Of a stretch of DNA of 64,000 nucleotides, positions 12,337-24,864 are shown in pieces (within the stretch, counting starts at the first letter, position 1; every line of letters begins with the position of its first letter). The notes under the pieces are model-generated. The model saw only the letters and a list, made by a program, of their open reading frames with translations, was not told where the DNA came from and ran no database searches. Origin of the DNA: Adineta steineri. Taxonomy: Eukaryota; Rotifera; Eurotatoria; Adinetida; Adinetidae. The stretch covers positions 127,522-191,521 of the forward strand of contig CAJNOI010000124.1 of the NCBI GenBank assembly GCA_905250115.1, in the 5' to 3' direction. Both the position numbers and the translations under genes were made by a program.

Positions 12337-12597
12337 CAAACCCCACTACGTGTTTTTGATGCGAAAACTATTCGACCTTACGGCATTTTACTGAAGAAAG
12401 AAGAAATACCCGTGTCTGGGTATCTATGTGTTATGTCCTGAATTAGAAACTTCGTTTTTCCTGGCCAGCTACAAATTTTACTAATGACTTTTTTCGTTTG
12501 TTTTACATTTTAATCTTGATAAGAATAGTTTAGTGTATAAATTTCGTAGCTTGAGAATCTAGTAGATGGGTTTAAGTCAGTCATTTCAACACCACGC

Positions 12598-12818
12598 CCC
12601 ATGTAAACAAAGATTACAAAAATCAGATTAAAATCAATTATACTCGATCAAATCATTTGGCATCGATTAAAATTGATTAAGGCATTTGAATCGATTATAA
12701 TCAGTCAAAAGTAGTCAAAACTACAAATATCTAGGTATTTTCTACTGAAAAATCTGATAATAATAGTGTCATTATCATTGATTTTAATCTGATTTTTTTA
12801 ATCATTTTTTTACATGGG
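12598..12818. mobile_element. MITE-like element with terminal inverted repeats
   Basis: The ends are inverted copies over about 45 nt: left CCCATGTAAACAAAGATTAC and the right end's complement CCCATGTAAAAAAATGATTA, both continuing into ATCAGATTAAAATCAAT. The centre has several ATCGATTAAAATTGATT-like subrepeats. There is no coding capacity. I could not define a target duplication. Confidence 0.6.
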
Positions 12819-12891
12819 ACTCACCCTCATATTATTAATATAAAGCATTAACATTTACGAAAATGCGTTGTGTAAAATAATGAAAATCTTC

Positions 12892-12947
12892 AGGGTGTGG
12901 CTATGAGTGGACGTTAATTAGTTATCTACACCCATACCTACACCCAA
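12892..12947. repeat. Telomere-like foldback
   Basis: AGGGTGTGGCTATGAGTGG is followed after an AT spacer by CTACACCCATACCTACACCC. Confidence 0.6.
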
Positions 12948-13593
12948 CTTGGTTTTTCGTGGTATGACAGTATCGGATCGTGCCAGACAGTCATATGATC
13001 TCGGCACACGTCTTACGAATAAAACAGTCGTTTCAATATCAAAGTCCAGAAACACTGCTTGTTTATTTTAGCGCAAAACTTCTGAACTATTTTCACGCCT
13101 ATGTATCTACACGCTTGAACGAAATAAACAATGAACAGAATTTGGGATTGAAAGCTTATCGAAGGTTAAAAATACCAATAATCATTATAAAATTCGTTTG
13201 AATAGATGAAGTATTATCCTGCACAATCAGAAAAACAATAAGATTATTGTTGTTACGATATTTTAGCAGTAGTTTCCTCTCGTTTTCAAGTTAAGTTTAT
13301 CTATTCATTCGTCTCTCATTGAAAACTAAGGACATACGTATATGGTGCAACACTTCACAGTGCGAATATAAGTATTATATTTATTCTGTATCTCCGTTTA
13401 TCTCTTGATTTATTTCTATTCTCAGTATTACAGGCGAGAAAAATACTGTGTTTTATCATAAAACTTATATTTAGACCTGCATGAGAACGATAACAGAAAG
13501 TACATACTAAATTAATATAATTTCAAAGGACATCGTATTTTCTGCACCTGCCATTTTTCTCATAGAATAAAAACTTTCAGTAGTGTATACGAA

Positions 13594-13605
13594 TATATAA
13601 AAAGG
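13594..13605 (+). promoter_or_regulatory. TATA-box-like motif upstream of the AA14-like gene
   Basis: TATATAAAAAGG lies about 50 nt before the ATG at 13651. A start of transcription about 30 nt downstream would fall after the in-frame ATG at 13612, which favours 13651 as the true start codon. Inferred from sequence only. Confidence 0.4.
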
Positions 13606-13650
13606 ATATTGATGCATTTTATTTTCAAATATATTTGTTTTTCATTACCA

Positions 13651-14701
13651 ATGTTTTCGAACGTGATATATATAGCTGCACTATTATGTACATTGATCTC
13701 TATTACAACAGGTACTCTATTAATTTCTTTGTCTACTTCAAATATCTAACAACATGAATTTGTCATTTGTTCTTTTGTAGCTCATCAAGCAGCTTGGTCC
13801 AAGGGCATGTACTGCATGAGAGTAAATAAACAAAGATGAATTTATCATAAAAAATATCTTGTTTATAAATTTTTAGGGACTTCCAGGAAAGGAAGATTGG
13901 AACAATAATATACCTGTTAGTCCTCAATATATGCTTACTCAAAGAGATTGGTGGTTTCAACATGATCGGGGGTGTGACAAAGTTCCACCACTTGATGGTC
14001 ATTTTCTTGAATTACCAGCAGGAGGTTCGTTCACAGTTGAAATTGCTACTAATCGTGCTTTCACAACCTTTGGTGTCAATCCAAATTTCGATGGTTACTT
14101 TGGTGGTAACCAAAATCCTGTACGAAGTGATGAAGGATGTGTTGTCGATCCTAATCTACATACTTTCAATCAAAGTTCAGCTCCAGGAACAGTGTTTGCT
14201 ATCTCCTATGAAAATAGCATTGATAAAGTTACACCTGAAAATTTAGTTGTCTTCACTGTAAGATACAATACACCTTGGCAAAGAGTAACTTCTTATGATG
14301 TACCAAAAGATTTACCTCACTGTCCTCTAGGCGGTTGTACATGTGCATGGGGGTAAGTTTGCATTACTTTTAAATATTTTTTCATTTTTACAATTGAGTC
14401 TCTAATATAATTCCATATTTTTTTTTATGTTAGATGGATTCCTATGGGATGCGGACAGCCTAATATGTATATGCAAGGTCATAAATGTATGGTTACTGGT
14501 ACAACTTCTACCAGAAAATTAGCAGTAGCCAAACCACCAGTCTATTGTGAAGATGACCCATCCAAGTGTGTAAAGGGAGCAAAACAAATGATCTTCTATC
14601 AACAATTAACTGGAAACAATGTGTTTAATCCACCTAAAATGCCAACGTATAATGCACGTATGGGATTCTCAGATGGAGCACAAAATGATATTTTTGAATA
14701 A
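13651..14701 (+). CDS. Secreted AA14-like lytic polysaccharide monooxygenase
   Basis: Four exons: 13651-13711, 13781-13821, 13877-14352 and 14434-14701, 281 residues. A 21-residue signal peptide ends in Ala, leaving a mature protein that begins with His, as copper-dependent LPMOs require. Mature numbering gives His1 in [11 protein letters not shown], His108 in DPNLHTFNQ and Tyr184 in GQPNMYMQG. This matches the order and approximate spacing of the His-His-Tyr copper site known for fungal AA14 enzymes. Other blocks ([30 protein letters not shown]) look like fungal family members. AA14 enzymes oxidatively cleave xylan on cellulose fibres outside the cell. Mature Cys residues probably form disulfides. 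An in-frame ATG at 13612 would only lengthen the signal peptide. The family is known from fungi, so transfer is likely; the introns argue against contamination. Assignment to AA14 rests on remembered motifs, not a search. Confidence 0.8.
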
Positions 14702-14989
14702 TTGAATGAATAGAATGGACTAAATTGTTTTTTTGTTGTTATTGTTCTTGTTTATTACTAATGAAATAAGACATGTCTACCGATGAAAGACAATTCAAAT
14801 TCTTCATACTTCTAAACTTTGCTTTATCAGAATTTTATCATTTTTTTGTTGAATTTAAAAGTCTAGATAATTATTTTTGGGCATCTGCAAACGTTATATT
14901 GATATATTTCACCCAAGGCTTAGTCAAAATGTAATATCTCGAAAAAATGAAAGAAAGAAATGATTAATTAATTTGGTGGAAAAACGGCT

Positions 14990-15050
14990 AGGGGTGAGTG
15001 CGAGTGTGACTGATATATTAGTCTCATATCCTCACCTACACTCACATCCT
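14990..15050. repeat. Telomere-like foldback
   Basis: AGGGGTGAGTGCGAGTGTGA faces CCTCACCTACACTCACATCC across a short AT-rich loop. Confidence 0.65.
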
Positions 15051-15345
15051 ATTTCTTAATACAAACATCAGAATTGTTTTCTTTTGAGAATATTTAGAAT
15101 ATGGAAACAAAAAACCATGTCGTTATTATGTCTTCTTCTTCAAGAGCAGATATCAACTCTATTGTCATGTATTAGAATATTCGTTGATTTTCCTGTTTAT
15201 GATAATAATGAACTACAAACGATATCCTCATTTTATCATATCTGTGATGTATAAAAACAATGAGTTTTTTTACAAAAGGTTTTGAAGAAAGGTTGTGATA
15301 AAATTTTAACTTTTAAAATGTTACTGAATGAATAATGTATACGAT

Positions 15346-15740
15346 TACAATAGGGATAGGCCGCCATAGCTGAGTGGTTACGTTGTTCGACACGTATTCA
15401 CAAGGTACTGTGTTCAAACCTCGGTATCATCAGCTATGGAATGACCTTGGACAAGTCACTAACGGCTATTTGTCTCGGATCACCCATCCGATAGCATGTT
15501 GATTACGTGATGACATACAATAGCTCTTGTAGCTCGTATGTGGTTAGTCAGTATGTATGGGGAGCTTAAGTAATTAAGCGAAAAGAACTCTGCGTCAGGC
15601 CAGCCTTCTGTCCAGAGCTACAACTAGAAATAGTTTGTAGGAAGAATATCGGGCTTATGAAAATGTCTTTGGACATCACCCTATACTGTGAAAGGTAGCC
15701 GAAAGGCGGGGTATTTCTTCTTCTTCTACAATAGGGATAG
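15346..15740 (+). mobile_element. tRNA-derived SINE with 14-bp target-site duplication
   Basis: The body is about 367 nt (15360-15726) and is flanked by perfect direct repeats TACAATAGGGATAG at 15346-15359 and 15727-15740. The 5' part has a pol III A box (TAGCTGAGTGG) and a B box (GTTCAAACCTC) at tRNA-like spacing. The 3' end is a TTCTTCTTC-type tail. The element depends on a partner LINE for movement; none is visible in this window. The intact target duplication suggests a fairly recent insertion. Confidence 0.85.
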
Positions 15741-17848
15741 CGAATATTCTTGTGTATGTGTATAATGTATGTACGATCTCGAGTATATCTCTCATACTTA
15801 CATCCACATGGGGGGATTAAAACATAAATAATTACAAAAAAAATAGTTACAAAAGAATAAAGTAAGAATTTCAGTAACTGAATTTTTAAGCACGGATATT
15901 ATATCTTGTGATAACAATGTCTTATTTTTACTTTCCTGTATTTCATCATCATGTTTGAATTAATATTGCTGTATTCTGTTACCATTTGTATGACACTATG
16001 GCAACATTTTTAGAAAATTTATTCCTTTGAAATGACGATGCAAAAAAAAATAACGACTCTCGTAATCAGCTAGTTAAATAAAGTTTACTTAATTGTTAAA
16101 AAAAATAAATATTTTGTAGATAAGAATAAGACATTCTTTGTATGGCGTTTACATTAGAAGAAAACAATTATTCATATTAAAAATATCTTTTTTTTCTTTT
16201 CTTAGTTTTAAAAAAATAATTCTAAAATTTTTTTTTTCTTCATAAAGAAGTTTCATCAAATTGAATACACAACAAATTTCTTACTTTACTTTGAATAGAA
16301 GAAAATATCTTTTGGTAAGTACTGACTTTTGTATAGGTTAGAAAAAAACAAAAACCAATCTTGATTCTTTCGAATCATTATAGAGACTATCGAATGACAA
16401 TTTCTAGACAAAAAATATTCATATTGAAGAACAGCAGAAACATTTTTCGAAGAAAAATAAATAATCAAATATCCAAAGGTTTTATTTACTTAAGAAATAT
16501 AATATTAGAAAATGGATGACTGTAGAAAACTATAGAGAAAGTAGAACATTATCACAATAAACTATCATATATGTTGGCTGAATCATACTTCTCTGTATAA
16601 TTTCTATGGAGATAGATGGATATTTTTTTCTTTATCTGAAAGACTTTAACAATTAAAAATATAATTATACAAATGAAATTTTTGCAGCTAAAAGATATAT
16701 TTTTGATATTTCAAAATCATTTTCACATAATAGATCGATGTTTAATATGTAAATCATGATGCTATGAAGTCGAGCAAAGGAATATTTTTTTTCAAAAATA
16801 CGAGAAAAGTATAGTTTCATTACTGTACGTATTAATTCTTAAGTTTTACAGTTAGCTAAATATAAATTGAAATTTATTTCGTGAATTATCTTAGAAAATA
16901 CACATTATACTTGATATTTTAAATAAAAAAATTAGAAAACGATTATTCTCTCGTATATGAATAGAATCATATCGTAAGAGACGCCATATCTTATTCAGAA
17001 TTATAAGAAAAAACAGTTTTCTAATTGTAGAAAAACGTTTTAGAAAATGGAAGTTACTTATATAAGATGCACAAAGAAAACGTTTTCCTTATTACGATAT
17101 TAAAAATAAGTAAAGCGTCATGACGTTAACTGTGAATCATTTCTTCATGTTTGTAAAACGTATTTTGAATGTCCTTTTTTTCTTTTGATGACTAAGAGAA
17201 AAAAATAGAAAAGATTACATTTTTAATTAAAACAAAACTAGTTTGAATATGTTCTTAATCAAGAAATTGCTGAGATGCATATTCTACAAAAGTAAAGTTT
17301 AATTATTTCAATTGGAGAAAAATATATATTAGAATAGTTTGAAAAGATGGATTTTCTGGTATTGATATATACGAGTTAAATACAAATACTTGAACAGATT
17401 GATACATATTACATACAACAAAATTCGGTTTATGAAAAACTTATTGTAAATTATAATACTAGAACATATCGATAGTAAAGTGTTTTCGTTGTTCATATTC
17501 TCTTTCTCATCGAGAAGAGTGCAGCAAAAATAAACTGTTTGCTTGCGGATTCACTTTTCACTAGTTGGTCGCAAAATATCGATCATACATCTGTATTCGT
17601 TTGAATTATGGAATGACTAATTCAATAGTAAGTATGAATTAAAATAAATGAACTATTCTGCCTGGGCGGAGGATTCGGTTATATTTTTTTTCTTATTCGC
17701 TAACTATGATATATAAAAAATTAACTGCTCTACGAATTATAGTACTCGTATAATGCTATTGATCGATTGAACAGCTTTATACGAATAGTATGGGTTTAGG
17801 ACGATTACGCGCTGGCCAGTTACTCATGTAAACATTTATGCGAAAGGA

Positions 17849-17890
17849 CAGGGTGTGGATGGTATAAAGATAGTGGCCACACTCATCCTG
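17849..17890. repeat. Telomere-like foldback
   Basis: CAGGGTGTGGATGG faces CCACACTCATCCTG, an almost perfect palindrome with a 14-nt loop. Confidence 0.65.
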
Positions 17891-18107
17891 AAAAAACGCT
17901 TTCATAAAAATATTAGAAGACGGAGTATACATGACTAAGGCTATGTGAGATGAAGAACACTTTGTGAAAGAAAATTTATCGAATGTTGTGAAGATGTCTA
18001 ATTTTATCTGTTTACAATCACATAATGAATTGTTCTGTACAACCGAATTTTTCATTCAATACCACTATCTATTAATATGAATCTAAATTATGTTTTAGAT
18101 ATTCAAT

Positions 18108-21100
18108 ATGATACTGATTGATTTTCACAATATTTGGTTGTTTCTATTGATTGCTAGGCAAACATCAGGTAAGAATTCGATAAAACTATTCACTATATCC
18201 TTCGAAAGAACCTTCGCCGTATTTTCTAAGCGAGAAATGATCAAACCAAATATAATATACACATTCCCGGAGTTTTCTCTCGAGTTTCAACCAGAAGAAT
18301 CTGGTTGACGGAAACACTAGAGTATCTGCCGATAAAAATTCGACAAACATCTCACTAAATTAAACAGTTAGATTCTAAGTATAAGATTTTGAGTTTATGA
18401 TGATCATTACTATTCAAATTCTACTTCATAATTCTACGTATGATTTTTTATAGGTATTTCATACAATCAACCAAAACTTTGTGCAAATGCAACGTGGAAC
18501 CAAACGGCTATAACTTTTGCCAATATCACCACGGTTGGCACACAACCTGTAGGCATGTTTATCAATACATATAACAGCGTCTATGTCGCTGATCAAGCGA
18601 ATGGAAGGATTCAGGTGTGGCTTAACGGAAGTACTACACTTACAGGCAATTACTCTGGTGGCTTATCCGTGCCTTATAGCGTTTTCGTTACGGACAATAG
18701 TGATGTTTATGTCGACAATGGCAGAACAAATTATCGGGTTGATAAATGGGGATGGAATTCAACAAGCAGTGTTCCAGCAATGTATACGTGTGGACAATGT
18801 TACAGTCTTTTTGTCGATATCAATAATATGCTTTACTGTTTAATGGGTGCGTATCATCAAGTTGTCTCAAAGTCTCTGGACACACATGTAAATGTATGGA
18901 GTATTGTCGCCGGTACAGGTTCAGCTGGATCAACATCGGTTACACTTAATACTCCGTGGGGAATCTGTGTTGATACTAACTTGAATTTGTATGTAGCTGA
19001 CACTAACAATAATAGGATTCAAAAATTTGCCTCAGGACAATTGAACGGAACAACCATAGCAACAGGACCCATTGTATTGTCTGCTCCAACTTCAGTTATA
19101 TTTGATGCTGATGGATATATGTTTATTGCTGATTGCTTCAATCAACGTCTTATTGGCTCAGGGCCTAATGGGTTTCGATGTATAGCGGCATGTTCTGGAT
19201 CAGGTGGTTCATCATCCAGCCAATTATATAATCCACATACCATGAATTTTGATAGTTATGGAAATATATTTGTCACCGATCAACAAAATAACAGAGTGCA
19301 AAAATTTCTTTTGTTACCAAACTCATGTAGTAAGCTAAAACTAATTCTCTCATATGTAAAACAATGCATCATTAGGAATATTTGGTTATAGTTGAGAGCG
19401 CAAAGGCGTAACGCTCCCTCCTTTAAGTGCTTTCGTATATCCCTGCGGAAGCGTTAGTTTTGTGTCTTAAAAGAATGTAATAACCATTTATAAAATGGAA
19501 GAAAAGATATATCTAGACATCAGCATGTTCGAAAACGCACAGAACAGAATTTTTCAAATGTGTTCGTATTCTTTTGAGATAGAACACTAAAGAACGGAGA
19601 TATGACACTTTTAATTCTAGTTTAAACTTCAAGTATTTATTCCAAATTTATTTTATAATATAACATTGTATTTCTATTTATAGATGGGACGACAACAGTA
19701 ACAACGATGGCTACAGGTATTTTCCCATCGATTATTCTTTACTAATAGTTTATTTTTGTTTTTAATAGTAACTTCAACCAATACTAATCAAGCAGCTTCT
19801 CTTGTTACAAACTCGACAACTGCATCGTCTTCAAAACGTATATAATTTGTTTATCAGAGTGTTTGAAAGTGACTTAAAGCAGACTGCGGTCATCTTTTTT
19901 CAAGAGAAGTATCTAAGTACTAAGAACTAAGCATCCCTCTGCGATTCTTCTACAGAGCTAAATGAGATACAGATAATCGGTTGAGTCTCTTAATGAAAGT
20001 TGGATTATGTCAAATATCATTGTTCAATGATAAAATCGCATTTGCAAGCAGTTAGGACGAATTTAGAGCTGCCTGTCCGATCCCGTCTGATATTTTCAAG
20101 CTCAGCGCCATATTAAGATAGAGGCAGTTCAGCTCTGACTAGAAAATTCTGAGTTGAATATAAAGGCATATATGAGCTATCATCGGAGGAGTCTTGAAAG
20201 GGATGAAATTCTTTTATGACGTTTTTGATCTTACTACCAACACTCGCCTCTACTTATTTTCAAGTTCGAGATGTATAATTTAAAAAAGCAAAGTAGCTTT
20301 GTCTAATAGTTTTTGACAGTTTAAAAATTCTTATTTCTCAGTTCTCGAGCGTTGCTAACTAAAGACGATAAAAAATTTGAACGATTGTATAGAGTTTCTG
20401 ATATACTAAATTAATCTATAAATCTAACGGAACAAAAAACAAATCGTTAAGCGTATGCAAATCCAGAATATCTTAGTGTAGAGTAGATGATTCATATAAC
20501 GTCGCCGAATACGGGCTTATTAAGGCCGAGTAGCTTTGTTGTTTTTAATATAGTTTAATAATTTTTATAAGAACTTCGGATGCATATGCTTTGTAGTTGT
20601 TTGGTACAATGTACCGGAATTCACTGCCTATACTTCTTGGAGTGCCAATGGAATAACTTTTGCTAATACAACGACAATTGGAGTGTTGCCATATGGTATA
20701 TTTATTGATACTAACAATACTATATATGTATCCGAATGGGGTGCGAGCCGTGTTCAGGTGTGGCATGATAGTAGCAGCGTACCTATAAGAAATCTGAGCA
20801 GTGGTTTATCTAATCCATATTCTATATTTGTTGCTATCGATGGTGATATCTATGTCGATAATGGTGCTTCAAATACTCGAGTTGATAAATGGACATTAAA
20901 TTCAAGTGCGAGTATTTCAGCAATGTATGTGAAGAACTCGTGTTGGGGTCTTTTCATCGATATTAATAATAATCTTTATTGTTCAATGAATGCACTTAAT
21001 CAAGTTATCATGAAATCATTGAATAATAATTCAGCTATGTGGATAGTTGCTGCTGGTGCAGGCTGTTCGATACCAAATACGAATACACTTAGTGGTCCTC

Positions 21101-24100
21101 GTGGAATTTATGTTGATACAGATCTGAATTTATATGTTGCTGATTGTGGAAATAATCGAATTCAATTATTTTTATCAACACAATTAATTGGAAAAACGGT
21201 TGCAACAGGAACTATTACTTTAAATTGTCCTTCTGGAATTGTTCTTGATGCTGATGATTATCTCTACATTGTGGACACTATTAATAACCGTATCGTTGGG
21301 TCAGGACCGAACGGATTCCGCTGTTTAGTTGGATGTTCAGGCGTTTCTGGGGCATCTTCTAATCAATTAAACTATCCAACAGCTCTAAGTTTTGATAGTT
21401 ATGGAAATATGTATGTTGTTGATCAATACAATTATCGGATACAAAAGTTTCTTATAACAAGAACTTATTATAGTAAGTACAATAGAATCTTCTTTTCTTA
21501 TTATCGAATAAGCAAGAGAAAATATTCTAATATTTTATCTTTTCATTGCATTTTCAAAATCCTCATTTCAACAAATAGGCCATACTATGCTACTCAGATA
21601 GCGGTAATATCGATGATATGAATAGTAATTTGACGAATGAAGATTTAAAAGTATTTGAATTGTCGCGTTTCAAAGTCATACTCTCTGTTGAAATTACTCG
21701 CGACTTTTTATCTTATGTATATTTGAGTAAGTGAGCTGACATCTCTGTATAACTGCGTCAATTGAAACCTGTTTCACTACACATTTCTTCTCAATGAACA
21801 ATCTGTTTACGAATATAACGCAAAACAACTACTAGTCACATTTTTGTTGTCTGTTACGTGAATATAAAGAACTGGATTTCATTAAATTCGAACTATAGAA
21901 CGTAATCAAAGTTCAGCACTCGAAATCTGAATTTGATCTTGTAAGTCATTGAAAGTTGACCTGTTGTAGCTCAGTGATTCACCAGAAGAGTTTTGAAGAG
22001 ATCAGTGTTCTATGCAGAGGCAAAACCAGTATTCGCTGTAGGAAAAATTCTGGACGTATGAAACTGCCTTTGGATAGTACTTGATACCACAAGATAGCTG
22101 AAAACAGCAGAATATTCTTCTTATTCATTGAAATTGGGTTGATTCTTTTAAATAAGAATGATTTGACAATATTTTCTAACAGAAGTGAACGAGATATCTA
22201 ATCAATTTTCACTTTTTCTTAGATGTGACTACTAACCAACCAACTTTTTGTCCATCTACAACGTGGTATACAAATGCAATTACATTTGCTAATAGTAGTA
22301 CGGTTGGAACAAATGTATATGGTGTTTTCGTTAGTATTAATAATACTGTTTATGTAGCTAACCAACAAACTAATAAGGTTATAGTATGGTTCGAAGGAAG
22401 TATTAATCCAGATAAAATTCTTTCTGGTAGTCTGAGTGCACCATTTGATCTTTTCGCTACTCCTCAAGGTGATATATATGTTGATAATGGTGCAAATAAC
22501 CATCGAGTTGATAAATTTTCATTAAACTCAAATATAAGTACTTCTGTAATGTCAGTTCCTAATGCATGTTATGGTATTTTTGTTGATATTAGTAATACTC
22601 TTTATTGTTCAGCGTATAGTTCTCATCAAGTTGTTAAGAAATGGTTAAATGATAGTGCACTTACATCAACTATTGTTGCTGGTACAGGTTCAGCTGGATT
22701 AACTGCAACTACGCTTTATCAGCCTACTGGAATTTTTGTCGATGCTGAAATTAATTTATATGTTGCAGATTCCGGTAACAATAGAATACAAATGTTTCCC
22801 GCTGGACAATTAACTGGAACAACTTTAGCAGGAGCTAGTGCACCAGGAACTATTACACTTAATCAGCCAAATGGTATTATATTAGATGGTAATGGATATC
22901 TTTTTATTGCGGATACTTATGATCAGCGAATAATTGGATCAGGACCATATGGTTTTCGATGTTTATTTGGATGTACAACAGTATTTGGTTCTGCACCAAG
23001 TCAGTTGTATTATCCAGCAACTTTAAGATTTGATAGTTATGGAAATTTATTTGTTGCTGATAGATATAATCATAGAGTGCAAAAGTTTATATTAGCATCA
23101 AATTCATGTAGTAAGTTACTCTTAATTTATGTTTTCGATGATATAAATTTATTTTATTTTAGGTATCTCTTATAATCAACCAACATTTTGCTCAAATGCT
23201 TTGTGGTATTCTAATGCATCAACTTTTGCATCAAGTAGTACAATTGGCTCATTACCTTATGGTATTTTTATTAATGGAATTAATACTGTGTATGTGCCTA
23301 ATCGAGTTAGTAACATTATTTTATCATGGCCTCAAGGGATTACTACATCAACAAGTAATAATTATAGTAATTTGAGTAATCCATATAGTCTTTTTATGTC
23401 TATAACTGGTGATATTTATATTGATAATGGTTATTCATATGGTCGAGTGGATAAATATACATTTAATACATCAAATCGTGTTACTATTATGAATGTTAAT
23501 GGAAGTTGTTATGGTTTATTTATTGATATTAGCGATAATCTGTATTGTTCACTTAAAACTCTTCATCAAGTTGTCAAACTCTTACTTAATAATGGAACAA
23601 CTATTCCGACAATCGCAGCTGGAAATGGTTCTGCAGGATCACTATTAAATATGCTTAGTTTTCCTCAAGGAATCTATGTTGATATTAATTTAAATCTATA
23701 TATTGCAGACTGTGCTAACAATCGTATTCAATTCGTCCAAACTGGTCAATTAAATGGAATGACAATCGTTGGTAATGGTTCATCAGCAAATATTATACTT
23801 AACTATCCAACGGGAATTGTCCTTGATGCAAATGGCTATCTTTTTATTGTCGATAGTTATAATCATCGTATTATTGGTTCAAGTTCTACTGGTTTTCGAT
23901 GTATAGTAGGATGTTCGGGAGGTGGTTCAACTGCGTCTAGATTATCTTTTCCACAAAGTATGGCTTTTGATAGCTATGGAAACATTTATGTTACTGATCG
24001 AAATAATAGTCGAGTGCAACAATTCGCTCTTCAAACTAACAACTGCAGTAAGTTATTTTTATATACAATCGAGTAATATTAAGTTATAGTTGATAATTAT

Positions 24101-24829
24101 TCTTTTTGCGACTATTATTTGAAAAGTTAACAAAAATCAAATGAAATGTTGCTTGAATCATTTGATGTCATATTAATGTTTTTAGTATAACTGCCCTTCT
24201 AATTTGATTGAATAAAACATAATTGTTTTGTATTTCAGCAATACCGACCACCACCACCACCACCACTACAACTACTATTACGAGCAGTAGCAGCAGCAGC
24301 AGTACCACTACTAGCACTACTACTACTACCACCAGTAGTACTACAAGCAGTAGCAGTACTACGAGTACCACTACCAGTACTACAAGTAGCACTACTACTA
24401 CCACTACAAGTACTACAACAAGTACCAGCAGTACCACAAGTAGTACTACTACAACGACCACCACTAGCAGTACCACTACGAGCAGTAGCAGCACCACGAG
24501 TAGCAGTACGACGAGTAGTAGCAGTACTTCAAGTAGTACTACTACGAGCAGCAGCAGTACNNNNNNNNNNGTAGCAGTACTTCAAGTAGTACTACTACGA
24601 GCAGCAGCAGTACCTCAAGTAACACTACTACTACGACCATCAGTACCAGTACCAGCACGAGCAGCAGTAGTACCACAAGCAGCACTACTACTACCACTAG
24701 TACGACAACAAGTAGCAGCAGTACCACAAGTAGTACTACTACCACGACTACTACTAGCAGTACTACTACGAGCAGCAGCAGTACTTCAAGTACAACTACT
24801 ACCACCACCAGCAGTACTTCAAGTAGCAC

Positions 24830-24864
<35 letters not shown>

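Larger units (their letters stand above)
11050..13650. other. Intergenic, rich in inverted repeats
   Basis: About 2.6 kb without a credible gene. It contains a large palindrome with a telomere-like core (about 11690-12336), a MITE-like element (about 12598-12818) and a second telomere-like foldback (12892-12947). Open frames inside the palindrome are low-complexity reads of the repeats. Confidence 0.6.
14702..18107. other. Intergenic with SINE and telomere-like foldbacks
   Basis: About 3.4 kb. It holds a SINE (15360-15726), telomere-like foldbacks at 14990-15050 and 17849-17890, and a weaker one at about 15747-15812. The stretch 15815-17840 is AT-rich, and I see no gene or structured repeat in it. 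Confidence 0.6.

Noticed and set aside
12980..13201. Open frame of 73 codons between the GH43-like and AA14-like genes
   Set aside because: No motif, no neighbouring exon that joins in frame, and no start context. Treated as chance.
13612..13650. Earlier in-frame ATG for the AA14-like gene
   Set aside because: It only lengthens the signal peptide to 34 residues, and it lies within a few bases of the TATA-like motif, upstream of the expected transcription start.
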